Assembly (NCBI GenBank): GCA_033977485.1
Contig: CM066993.1
Location: 68,736,864 to 68,800,863, forward strand
Direction: 5' to 3'
Source: Hydrangea macrophylla
Taxonomy: Eukaryota; Streptophyta; Magnoliopsida; Cornales; Hydrangeaceae
DNA: 64,000 nt
The first letter of the stretch is position 1; each line of letters starts with the position of its first letter. The notes beneath the pieces are model-generated. The model made no database searches. It had not been told where the DNA came from and worked only from the letters and a program-made list of their open reading frames with translations. Below, piece after piece: positions 34,186 through 44,513 of the stretch. The translations under genes and the position numbers were made by a program.

Positions 34186-36343
34186 TGTCATACCCGTTCT
34201 GAAGTTTGCATTCATTTTAATGATCATATTTGAATTATAGAAATTATTAATGTTCAATAATAAATTAGAATTATAGAAATTATTAATGTTTAAAAATAAA
34301 TTGTGATGGAGTTGACTGTGAGTCAACAGTGAGGTATCGGTGAAGACACGGGAACGTGGTAATTCATATTGCATTGGCATGGTTAAATGATATTTGTATG
34401 ATTTAGATGTCATTTGACTTTATCTGGTATTTTGTGAATAGCAACTTTGCCTATGTAGACTGTAGAGTAATTTCTACTAGTTTTGATATTAGTCTAGATT
34501 GTTTTGAACACTGTGGTAAGAATGTGAGTGATGCGTTGCTTAAAAGGTAGGTGGTATAGAGATTCCATAGAGATTAGTTTTTGGATCCTTGTTATTGGAC
34601 CCAAACAGAACTTAGTCGGAAACTTTTATAAATTTTAGTTTTCACTCATGAAATAATAAAGTAGACGCATAAGACGTTTCGAGAGATAATTAAAAGTTTT
34701 GGAAACTCGTGGGGAAGTAAACATAATTTTTGAAAGACGTGCCTATAAAATAGATGAGCTTGGATTTCTTTTTGTCAAAACTTTCTAAAAATATCTAAGG
34801 AGGAGAGAGAAAAAGGAGATTTTGTATCACAAGCTTCATGACATCGATCGACGACCATTCGTCCATCAGTTTTTCTCCAAATTTTAGATTTGAACTCCTC
34901 GAGGTAAGAGCTTCGATTTAATACCTCTTAGGCTGCATTTGACTTACTTTTTCTAAAAATATAAATTTCTAGAATTTGGGAAAAAACCCAGTAATACTTG
35001 TAGGAATCGTGTATAAATTGAGATCTGACGTTTATTCGGGCCTTTCATTGATCCTTCAAAGTTTTGGAGAGATCACACGAGGTATGAATTCTAGATCTAT
35101 GAAATATATGGAATTTACATGTTTTGAATATCGACTTTGATATTTTGGATCCAGGTGAAATTCATGTATTAATTAGGCCCGTTAATTTTACATGTAAAAC
35201 TTCGATAAAAGCATGTATAACTGTTTATGTGAGCATGCTATGTGTCTACTTGGGTTAAAGGGGAGTTTGGTGCAATTTCATCCGGGGTTAAGCTCCTCGA
35301 ACCTTGAGGATTGTGATATTGATTATGGTTATGTTTGGTATGGAGGAAGACCCAACCAGGACACGGTGCCTGGTATAGAGGAAGGTCCAACCAGTGTACG
35401 GGGTACGTGGAAGAGGTGTGCCTTCCACGATATCAGTTTCATTTACTGGATGGATGCGTACCACTCACTCTAGAGACTATTTTGATGTGTTTTGGATGTT
35501 TTAAACATGAATTGTCATATAAGCATATTTTTAGAATTGTACACTCAACAGATAGTTGAGCAGTGAAGCTTTACTCCATTATAGGTGATAAGAAGAGAGA
35601 AAAGAAGAAGCGTGAGGAGTGAGGCCGAGGAATGCCGGGGAAACACTCTTGCTTATGATTTGGTTTCCTTCCAAACTTATAATAAGAACTTGGGAACTAT
35701 AATATGTTGTAATAGAGTCTTGGCATGGGTTTGAGATCTCATAATCTATAATAGAACTCCTGTAAATTATGTTTTGATATGTTAAAATATGGTTGTGTTT
35801 ATGTGGAATTGAGTTGGAGAAATTTAGCTTGGAGTTGCTACAGAATTGTGCAGTCTTGGGAGGGATCAGTGTACTAGGTCCTCAACACAGTCGACTGGAC
35901 TCCTGTGTTCTTGAAACATCTCTTCAATTTTCACAGGCTTCAATTGACTGAAGGACAAAAATCAGTCGACTGGTTTCTGCACGAAAATATGGGATTCTAC
36001 ATGCATAATGTTCAGTCTACCGAACAAAGTACCAGTCAATTGAGAAATCGAGGCCCCAGTCGACTGAGTCTCCGACACAGTCGACTGGACAGGGCTGTTG
36101 AACTCTTAAAACCTTCTGTTTTGGATCTCCAGTCGACTGGGAACCACCACAACCGACTGGACCTCTGTTTTCAAAAATGAATTCTTTCGGAAGTGTTCCA
36201 ACTGGCAAAACTTTTTATAACTCTGATTTTAATGGCTTTTACTTATGTTTTTCGCTGTTGTTTTACTTTAATATTGAAATTGGATGAGCCTTGGTGGCGT
36301 GCCACGTGTCCTATTTTTGCGCGTAGCGGGATGGGTCGTGACA
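34186..36343 (+). mobile_element. Solo LTR C (2,158 bp), inserted in copia gag
   Basis: Begins TGTCATACCCGTTCTGAAG and ends GGGATGGGTCGTGACA. Flanks are GTGTT and TTGTT (4 of 5 match), accepted as a slightly mutated duplication because the gag frame resumes on both sides. It holds six or more copies of the palindrome CAGTCGACTG or close variants (35886-36165) and a short tandem repeat TGGTATGGAGGAAGACCCAA / TGGTATAGAGGAAGGTCCAA (35335-35395). ORFs within it are fortuitous. Confidence 0.78.
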
Positions 36344-36348
36344 TTGTT

Positions 36349-36716
36349 TTATACAGTGAAGAGTGCTTAAGAGCTTATATTAACAAGCCATGTCAGCTGT
36401 GGTGTAACGCCTAGCTAAAAAATCCCAAAGAGATTTGGCAATGGTGAATCTTCCAAATTGGAGACTGGATAGAATTATCACATGTGTTGCGGACCCAAGT
36501 GATAATTTGATAATTCTTGTTATCCTAATCTTCAAGACAATCTGCAAATTTAGTTTTATCCTCTCCTGCTATCTGGGTGAGTCCGGTGATATCGCCAGTG
36601 GTAATACACCAAAGTTTACATCCCCGCAGAAAACTAGACATGGCCTGGGCCCAAGCGATATAGTTCATTCCATCCATAGTGATAGAAATGGATTGGGAAG
36701 TTTTGTTGCGCTCCAT
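36349..36716 (-). pseudogene. copia gag, N-terminal part
   Basis: Starts at ATG 36716. It reads MDGMNYIAWAQAMSSFLRGC then KLWCITTGDI, the typical gag opening of plant copia elements (a short leader, then a W.AM..FL pattern). A stop follows at about 36525 and the remainder up to solo LTR C is degraded. Confidence 0.8.
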
Positions 36717-37384
36717 AGAAGTAGGAATGGCTCGAATGAGGGCTAAAAAGAGCTCGAATTAGGGCTAAGGTTGGATCTGGGTATAATCTTAGTCGGGGTT
36801 GGATTAGGGAAGAATCTGGGTCGATTTTGGATCTGGGTCGGGTTTAAATTTGGTTCAGGATTTAGGGTCGAATTTGGGCCGGGTTTGTGGGCAGAATTTG
36901 GGTCGGGTTGGTATGTAGGCTATAAAGAGGGAGGATCTATGATGGACAGATTGGCGGTAATTTGAATTTGGGTGATGAGAGTGAGGTAGTGTGGTGAGTT
37001 GGATCAGTGGTGGAGGTGAGGCTGGTAATGGCAGTGGTGGGTAGGAGTTGTTTGGTGTTTGATTTGGACGACATCAGTGGTGTGTTCTAGGGGTAGGAAT
37101 TGTTTCCTCTTTTTTTTTTTTGGGTGGGTTAGTGTATGATTTGGTGGCGGTGGGGGCGTTTGTGTGAAAACGGTGACAGTAGTGTATGTGAAGGAGTTGT
37201 TTTATTATTTATTTATTTATTTTATTTGGTGGGGCCGTTGGTTGAATTGATGCAAGGGAAAAATAAATGAATGTTGTGGTGATGATGACAATGGTGATCA
37301 ATAATTGTATATTCAATATATATGGGGTAAATTGGTGGCAAGAGATGATGATGATTATGGTGTGTTAGTCAAACTTGATGATAG
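36717..37384 (-). other. copia 5' leader (non-coding)
   Basis: The region between gag and the primer-binding site in the original element. It is rich in GGATCTGGGTCGGGTTT-like words, and a similar stretch persists at 49990-50090 on the other side of the Ty3 insertion. No ORF of note. Confidence 0.6.
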
Positions 37385-37576
37385 TAGGGGTGTAAATCGA
37401 TCGGTCGGTCGTTTTTTTTTCTATTTTTTTTATGTTTGAAAAATGACCAATAGGGGTATAAATCAGTCGGTTGGTCGGTTTTTTAGCGGTTCGATCAGTT
37501 TTAGCTCGTACATACATTTAAAAAACCGACCATTCGGTTTGGTCAGTTTGTGGTTTGTGATTTTTCTTCACCCCTA
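37385..37576. mobile_element. Small hAT-like MITE in the copia leader
   Basis: Ends TAGGGGTGTAAATCG and TTTCTTCACCCCTA, flanked by GATGATAG / GATGATGG (7 of 8). A second internal start TAGGGGTATAAATC at about 37452 suggests a duplicated left end. CGGTCGGT / ACCGACC words form the sub-terminal arms. Confidence 0.65.
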
Positions 37577-38185
37577 GATGATGGTGATTGAAGTTTGGGG
37601 TTCGTTTCAACATGATGGCTGTTTGACCAAGATAAAGGTTGAAAAAAAAGATTGGTTGACGAACATTGAATATTGCGCATTTATGTGCCAATATAATAGA
37701 CATATTGCTCATTTAATCCCCCAAATTTCTAGTTTTACATGCATATTTGAATTAATATAATTTAATAGTGATGTCACTCAAATGCGTGTAAAAATGTGTT
37801 TTTACATATTTTATATCTTTAGGTAAAAATGAAGTGAAATAAAGGGAAGGAAAGAAGTAGCAACCACACCATAGTATATTCATATGAATAGTAATGAATA
37901 GTAGATGAATAGTAATGAATAGTAGTGAATAGTAATGAATAGTAAAAATTTTGAAAAAAACGTCCAAAAGAAAGAAAGAAAAAAAAAAAAAAAATCTCGT
38001 GAAAAGAAATCAACATCCAAACAGTGTTTGAATGTTGACACATTTGCATATAACGATTTCCTTCTTTGCAGTTTTGTCAATGAAGATGTCAGAATGCCAA
38101 AGACAATCGAGGCGCATGAAGAAAAATGGCAAAGCTCGTGCTCAAACGTGACGAACGCGGTGATGAATTTTCATCGCAGTTCGTC

Positions 38186-38194
38186 TATAAAAGG
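38186..38194 (+). promoter_or_regulatory. Candidate LTR promoter (TATA box)
   Basis: CTATAAAAGGAAAGG about 530 bp into the 5' LTR, repeated at the same place in the 3' LTR (about 48070). It is a good plant TATA match, but the transcription start is not visible. Confidence 0.5.
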
Positions 38195-39377
38195 AAAGGA
38201 GGAGGCAGAGGAAAGAACGCACACCATTCACAACAATTCAACAACAGTTTATAATCACAGTTTGGAGAGAATAGTTTAGGGGAGGTTATTATGTGAGCAC
38301 TTTATATTGTCCCTAGAAATAGGAAACTTTAGTTTTTTTTTGCCTTTTCTAGTTCTAGTAGTTGTAAAATTTTACTTTTATGTAATTGATGATTTTATGT
38401 TCAAAAATATGTAGCAAAACTTTGTGTACTGTATTTCTTAAAATAAAATATTTGTTTTCTTGTATGACCTTTGTCAATTTGTAGTAGTAAAACATTCCTA
38501 TTTAAAATTAGATTTAATATTTCTAGTCTAGTAGTACTTATAGTTGTCCCCTAAAATAGTTAGAAAATCCAAATTTTCAGTTTTTATAGCAATATTTTCA
38601 TTCACTAAAAGACAGATTTTGCGATTAAATGCCAGATTTCTTAGCCACGTAGTTGTTATAATCACCTACTAAAGTCCAAAAGTACATCATACCCATTTCT
38701 CACTCCAAAAGTATATTTGGATTTGGTTTGGCCTTATTTGTGTTCTTGGAGCTCAACCACTGTGACCCCACAAGAATCCAAAGTCAAAGGTTTAGTATTA
38801 TATTTTTGGTTCAGTATTTCCATTTATGTATATTTTATTAGCCTAGTTGTACTAAACTTTGCTATTTTGCAGATTGCACAAATTCAACCCCAGCTCATGT
38901 TAAGTAGGAAAATAATATAATAATATTATATTTCACTCTTACTTTAGTTTTATAGCTTTAGTTTTAATTGAGCAGTCACTGTTTACACCTATTTAATTTA
39001 TCTTTAAATTTTATTTGGAAGACAGTTTCAATTCCAAAATGGTAGGCTAAAACTTTAATTGGGGATATGTAATAAAAACTTAGAAACCACAGCTTCTGTG
39101 CACTAATCTTAAATGGGCAAATTTATCTAGATGGGTTGTTTTTCCATTTATGGCCAAAAATATCTATGTATCTATAGTTTATGACCATTTAACATGTGTA
39201 TATACTATGACTATATTGGGCTCAAAAGAGTACATATTTGAAATAAAAAGCCTAATTATGTGGATTATCAAACTATGCCTTTTGTCATAAAAAACACCTA
39301 GCATACTCAAACAACTCATATGACAAAGTTAATATTTCAAATATGTGTTTATATATATTTCTATCCAATAATGGATA

Positions 39378-39472
39378 GGCAATTGTGTAGTGGCAGAGTG
39401 GTGGGGACTGGACGCCGAATAACCCACGTCCGCGGCGGGGCACGGTTCGAACCTGGCTACTGCCCAATTGCC
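39378..39472 (+). other. tRNA-like Pol III promoter unit inside the 5' LTR
   Basis: A-box-like TAGTGGCAGAGTGG and a perfect B box GGTTCGAACC lie about 53 bp apart, in a hairpin closed by GGCAATTG / CAATTGCC and GTAG / CTAC. A TTTTT run (Pol III terminator) follows directly. The copy in the 3' LTR is at 49264-49358. It is not a functional tRNA by its extended acceptor stem; it could be a captured tRNA relic or a transcribed small RNA. Confidence 0.6.
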
Positions 39473-40103
39473 TTTTTATTTTTATTTAAACCAAACGATG
39501 TCGTTTCATATCAAACCTGACACACTTGATATGACCCTGACTAGTGAAAGTTTATTTTTAAATAAAGAATGACTCTGCGGTCTTAAATGCCAAATGCTTT
39601 TCATATGCACAAAAGTTGTGGGATCTAGTGTTGGTTTGCATATTCCCAATTCCTTTAAATCATTTCCCCCTAGTTAATTAATATTTCATGTTTTATAATA
39701 GTTTTGCTTAAATATCTGTATTATTTCCATCTTTCGCTATTGTTAAATCTAAAAAGTTTATCTTACAAAAATTTAGCTTTTATATATTTTTCTTCCTTTT
39801 CTTACTAGTATGTTAGTTAATTTATTTTGCACTGTTAAAATCTTTACCATAAACTGTTAAGAAAAAAATAGATTTAATTACTTTTATTGCAAAACTATAA
39901 AAATTAGTAGTTTAGTAAAACCCCACAAAAATCCATCATCTTTTATTTTCTTTTTAGTGACAAAATAGTTATCTACTTAACTTAATAAAATTTTATTCCG
40001 TTCCCTGTGGGTTCGACCTGGACTTCCAGAACTTTATTACTTGTACGATCACCTACACTTGGGTGTGATAAGAAAACGCGTCAATAGGATGTCGTCAAGT
40101 TTT

Positions 40104-40119
40104 TGGCGCCGTTGCCGGG
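40104..40119 (+). promoter_or_regulatory. Primer-binding site of the Ty3 element
   Basis: TGGCGCCGTTGCCGGG six bases after the LTR, complementary to the tRNA-Asp 3' end, as is usual for Athila/Tat elements. Confidence 0.9.
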
Positions 40120-40509
40120 GATCGGTTAATAATAATAATAAATAAATAAAAAGTTAGGTTTAAACTATTTTTCCTATTATACCTATATCTATATATATAT
40201 ATATATATATATTCTACCTTATAAATAATCTAGTTTTCTTTTTAAGAAAAAATGATAACATAAAAAAATATTAAAAAAAAAAACTATATATAATCTTTCC
40301 TTGTGAAAAATATATAAATATATATTTATAGATATGTACTTGTGCATCTTCTAAAAAAAAAAGCATTTATATATATATAAGCCTATTTTCTAAAAAATAA
40401 ATATATAAAAAAATCTATAAAAAAAAAAAAGAGTTTTATTTTTACTTAGCTAATAATAATAATAATAATCATAATAATATTATTATAAGTTAGTTTTTAC
40501 TTACTTCTT

Positions 40510-41780
40510 ATGTCCTTAGATACTACTGAGGCTTTATATCAAGTACCACATAATTCTAATATTTCTACTAATTCATTTAGTATACATTTTCCTAGAATCA
40601 TGACTGAAATAGAATGCATGGAAGGAATAACTAATGATACTCATAATGATCATGGGAATAATATACCACAACCTGTTTTATCAGAACGTGAGCGATGGTC
40701 TTTACGTGGTATATTTATGCCAAAACAAATCATCACTCCTTCTTGCATCACACTACCTAGACATACAGGAAATTTTCATTTTAAATATAACATGCTACCA
40801 TGCTTACCAACTTACCACGGAATTAAGAAAGAATATGCTTATGTCCATATTCGTGAATTTGAAGAAGTTTATGAAACGTTTGCTGATCAAACTTGTCCTA
40901 TTGAGATAATCTGTCTTAAACTTTTTCCTTTTTCTTTAAAAGATGAAGCTGAATCTTGGCTTTTATCTCTCCACCCTGGATCTATAACTTCATGGCCAGA
41001 TATGAATCAAGCATTTCTAAATAAATTCTATCAAATGAATTTAACTTATTGCTTGATGCGAGAATATAAACTTTTCACTGAAAAAGAGAAGGAACCATGC
41101 ATTAAAGACTGTGAATTTTTTATAGATCTCCTACAAACCTGTCCACATCATGGATTTAAAAAATGGCGTATAATTAATTACTTCTATGAAACATTAGATC
41201 CAGAGTCAAGGGAAATAATTGAAGCCATGTATCAAGGGGAATTTTTTAAAAATGCTGACGAAGCTGAATCATATTTTGATTGGCTTAGCAAAGACGCTCC
41301 ACAAAGGGAAAAAGAAGAAAAGGCTAAGAAAGAAAAGGCTAAAAAATCACAGCAATCACAAACTGAAGATGAATTAGTCATGAAAATTGAAGAATTAACT
41401 CGTAAGCTTATATCTGTTAAACTGGAGAAAACTAATCCTCCTCTATCTAAAAATAAATTAGAACTTTGCAGTACATGTCATATGATGGGGTACTCTACAG
41501 AAAAATGTCTTAATACTCCTGTTTATCAAAGATTTACCCCCGCGCAAAAAGTTCTATTATATAACTCAAAACTGCATCTTATTAAAAGAAAAATGAAATC
41601 TCGATGGACTGGTCCATATATTGTAAAAATATTTATCCTTATGGAACTATCGTGATTGAAGACCCTAAAGATGGTAATACATTTAAAGTCAGTAGGCATA
41701 AATTAAAACCATTCTTAGGAGATTTGAAAACTGAATTGGAGTCCTTTCCTTTGAAGGACCCCAACTGTGATACCTCTTAA
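40510..41780 (+). CDS. Chimeric gag joined to pol C-terminus of the Ty3 element
   Basis: ORF 40510-41655 (381 aa). Residues about 95-260 are a Ty3 retrotransposon gag domain: YETFADQTCPIEIICLKLFP, SWPDMNQAFLNKFYQ, and YFYETLDPESREIIEAM. A Lys/Glu-rich coiled segment (about 270-315) and a CSTCHMMGYSTEKC motif (about 324-337), which looks like a degenerate zinc knuckle, follow. The frame then changes abruptly to the end of pol: VLLYNSKLHLIKRKMKSRWT, the integrase GPY-type tail. Near 41625 a one-base frameshift ends the annotated ORF, and the GPY tail continues in the next frame to a TAA at 41778-41780. Protease, RT and most of integrase are deleted. Gag could still package RNA if expressed; this is inference. 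Confidence 0.85.
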
Positions 41781-41914
41781 ATTCATAAATCGTGATTAGA
41801 ATTGTACATAGTAGGAATTTTATTTTTATTTATTTTTATTTTTTTATTTTCTTACTATTTAATATTTTTCAGGAATTATAACATATTATCTGATGTTACA
41901 GGTAACAAAAAGAT

Positions 41915-42604
41915 ATGAACCCATCTAATCATCGCAGAACTGCAAGAATGAGTATAAACCATGCCAGTTCGTCTAACAATAACAACTATCCTCCAGAGGA
42001 TAGAACTTCGTCAGATGATGATACACCCCCAAGATTTGAATATCCCATGGACTCTGACGAGGATGAAATGTTCTATGCTAGGTGTGTCGATAGAATTTAC
42101 GACACTGATGAAGAAATTGATTATTTAGTGGAACCTGACCAACCTAGGGAGTGGGATGGTGAGCCAATATTTGATGGATTAGATGATTGACAGAACATTA
42201 GCACCAACTACGATGAGTGGGAACAAGCTCAATATGAGGTGTTCCAAGAACTATATCATGAATATGAAGAAAATGAGTGGGAGCGATACTTAACATCCCT
42301 AGTACAATTCCCCATTTATGATGATAATGACAATATTTTTGGATGGGGGCGTTTGTTAACAAGAGTTGTTAACGGGGAAATGTTAAGGTACGCCTTTCAA
42401 AGTGATTGGTTCTTTTTCCTACTCGAATGGGGGACATCTCTAATCCCTGTCTTCATTGAACAATTCATGCCTGAAAGAGTCATTGTCAGATATAGTATAT
42501 TCATGGAAATAACAGTATATGATGACTCCGACGTATGTGATTATGACATCCACCTGAGGTTTCGAGTCTACTGTCCTAGACCTCGAAATGATCATCTTTC
42601 ATGA
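41915..42604 (+). CDS. Accessory ORF of the Ty3 element, unknown function, one in-frame stop
   Basis: An open frame of about 229 codons from ATG 41915 to TGA at 42602, interrupted by TGA at 42188-42190 and resuming in the same frame without any shift. Its N-terminal part is acidic (DEDEMFYARCVDRIYDTDEE). The second part is rich in aromatic and acidic residues (EWERYLTSLVQFPIYDDNDN) with a hydrophobic WFFFLLEWGTSLIPVFI stretch. It lies where env-like ORFs sit in Athila elements. I recognise no domain. It may be a relic with one nonsense mutation, or read through. Confidence 0.6.
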
Positions 42605-44252
42605 GCAATAATCCCAGTCAACGTCTAGATATGTTAAAATAAAATTCCTGTCTTTATTTTTATTGTAATTGTACTTTTCTTTTATATATAAATAAAAAAA
42701 AAAAAATTTAAAAAAATCATCACTGTGTTTTTAGTATCATAATCACTTGCACTTATTATTTTATGAGTTCTGATTTTTATCAAGTCTTACAAATCTCAAG
42801 TATTGCTATCTAATAAATGTACTAAATTGTATGTTTAAACTATCCCATTACAGTCCAAAATAAAAAGGCATACCAGAAATATTGTTGGTTTAAAAACCAT
42901 GTTGCTGAAACTGCTAGATAGCAAAATTTGAATACAAGATCGATCCTTTGAAACTGCAGTTCAAAAGATTAATTGTACAGTAATTCTTGATAACTTTATC
43001 TCAAAACAGTGATAGTACTTTTACTTTATATATATATATATATAAGTTAATTTTGTCATTATTATTATCTTTTCTTTGTGTAATTTTTTTTTATTACAGG
43101 TGTTATCCTTAGCTTCTTTTTCTAATCTCACTCATTGAGGACAATGTCAGACTCAGTTGGGGGGGACGGTTTCACGATTAACACCTGTTTATTTATTTTA
43201 TCTTTATTTCATAAAAAAAAAAAAAAATTAGTTTCTCTAGAGAGAGATACACTGAAAAAAGAAAAAAATGGCTTTATATAGGGCTTTGAACCATAAAAAC
43301 TTTTCCCTATTTCTCTTTTTCTCTCTTTTTCCTTTCTTCTTCCTCTCTTCTCTCTTCACTCTCTGCAACTCTCTCACTCTCACTCCGATCTCTCAATCTC
43401 TCTCATTTTCTTTTCATTTTTTTTTTATTTTCTTCGATCTAAAATCAAGATCCACTCTACTGATCACTAAAGGTAAGATCTATAGTCCAGAGAAAAGCTT
43501 GATTTTGATTTTATTCTCTATTTTTTTCCTTTTCCAATTTCGGCTTAGTTTTTATTTTAGATTTTGATTTTCTCTCTTTTCCATTATCTAACAAAAATGA
43601 TATCCATAAGTTGTAGGTACTCACACACCAAAGAAGCTTGGAAATATCACTCGATCTACGGCCCTACCAGGTTTTCAGATTTTCAAGAGACAGGTGATAT
43701 TTTTCCATTTCTTTGTAAAAAAAAAAAAAAAATGGACGACGCGCTAGTTATTGGTCTTATGAATTTTGAACTTTATCTTATTATTATCCTAGTTCTTGCT
43801 ATGTTAGTGTTGCGTTGCCCTTGTTAAAAAAAAAAAGAGAGAGAGAGAGAAAAATATAACTGTCTTTTCTTAGTTTTCTGTTTAAAAAAAAAAAAAAATG
43901 CATGATTCAGAAGCCAAAATTTTTATAATGTTTGAAGTTTATATCATAATTCTTCTTATTACTATTATTGTAATGATGCATTGTCTTAAACTTTGTTAAA
44001 AAAAAAAAAAAAAAAAATTATGTAGTTTTTCTTTTTGTGTGTTAAAAAAAAAATGTAGTTTTCTAGTTCTTTGTTTAAGGAAAAAAAAAAAAAGTTTAGT
44101 TTCTGAATGTATATATTTTTCTTAAATATTTTTAGTTTTTAAATAAAATTCCCACCCACCCCCTCTAAGCTCTCTTTAATTAGATCTTAGTTGATAGTTG
44201 GAAGGAGTGGAGGGTTAAGTCTAGCCTCTCTTGTTGGCTGAGAGTATAAAAA
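42605..44252 (+). other. Ty3 3' non-coding region with purine tracts
   Basis: Contains CATTGAGGACAATGTCAGACT followed by AGTTGGGGGGGAC (43133-43167), the motif that precedes the 3' untranslated zone in this group. Many poly-A runs and several short, low-complexity frames (43268-43827) without recognisable content. Confidence 0.6.
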
Positions 44253-44513
44253 ATGGATCCAATAGTCGATGACCAGACGTTAATGGGTCGCTCACTTGTT
44301 TCTGAGCAGAAGAAACCCTTTGCTGGCACTAGCCTTTATGCCATCAAAAGGAAAGCTAAAAGGTTAGGATGGTGTTTGAATTGTTATAGAGAAGAATGTC
44401 CTGGTTTAATTGCTCATAATGGCACATCTTTTAAAGTTTACTACTGTTACAAAAGACAATTCAAATCAAAACAAAAGAAAATTTTGGTTGAGAATGAGGA
44501 CTGGATCCTTTGA
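44253..44513 (+). CDS. Small basic cysteine-containing ORF of the Ty3 element, unknown
   Basis: ATG 44253 to TGA 44513, 86 aa. Basic, with a cluster RLGWCLNCYREECPG and a later YYCYKRQFKSK. The four Cys (CxxC...C...C) could bind zinc, but no family is recognised. It is downstream of the purine tract, where no gag-pol gene is expected. Codon content looks more gene-like than neighbouring frames. Confidence 0.5.
   Translation: MDPIVDDQTLMGRSLVSEQKKPFAGTSLYAIKRKAKRLGWCLNCYREECPGLIAHNGTSFKVYYCYKRQFKSKQKKILVENEDWIL

Larger units (their letters stand above)
37657..40097 (+). repeat. 5' LTR of the Athila/Tat-like element
   Basis: 2,441 bp, TG...CA. It carries a GAATAGTA minisatellite (37886-37943), absent in part from the 3' LTR, a TATAAAAGG motif (38186-38194) that may be the promoter, and the tRNA-like unit at 39378-39472. 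The short ORFs inside recur identically in the 3' LTR and show no coding signature. Confidence 0.92.

Noticed and set aside
35213..36414. ORFs inside solo LTR C
   Set aside because: No similarity to retroelement or host proteins; follow the palindrome cluster and tandem repeat.
39378..39472. A genuine host tRNA gene
   Set aside because: The closing stem is too long, the anticodon region does not fold clearly, and it repeats only as part of the LTR.
38717..39520. ORFs in the Ty3 5' LTR, repeated identically at 48603-49406
   Set aside because: Identical because the LTRs are copies; short, no domain, and one runs through the tRNA-like unit.
43268..43827. Two adjacent ORFs as a possible env-like protein
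   Set aside because: Composition follows CT- and T-rich tracts; no signal peptide-plus-glycoprotein layout that I can support.
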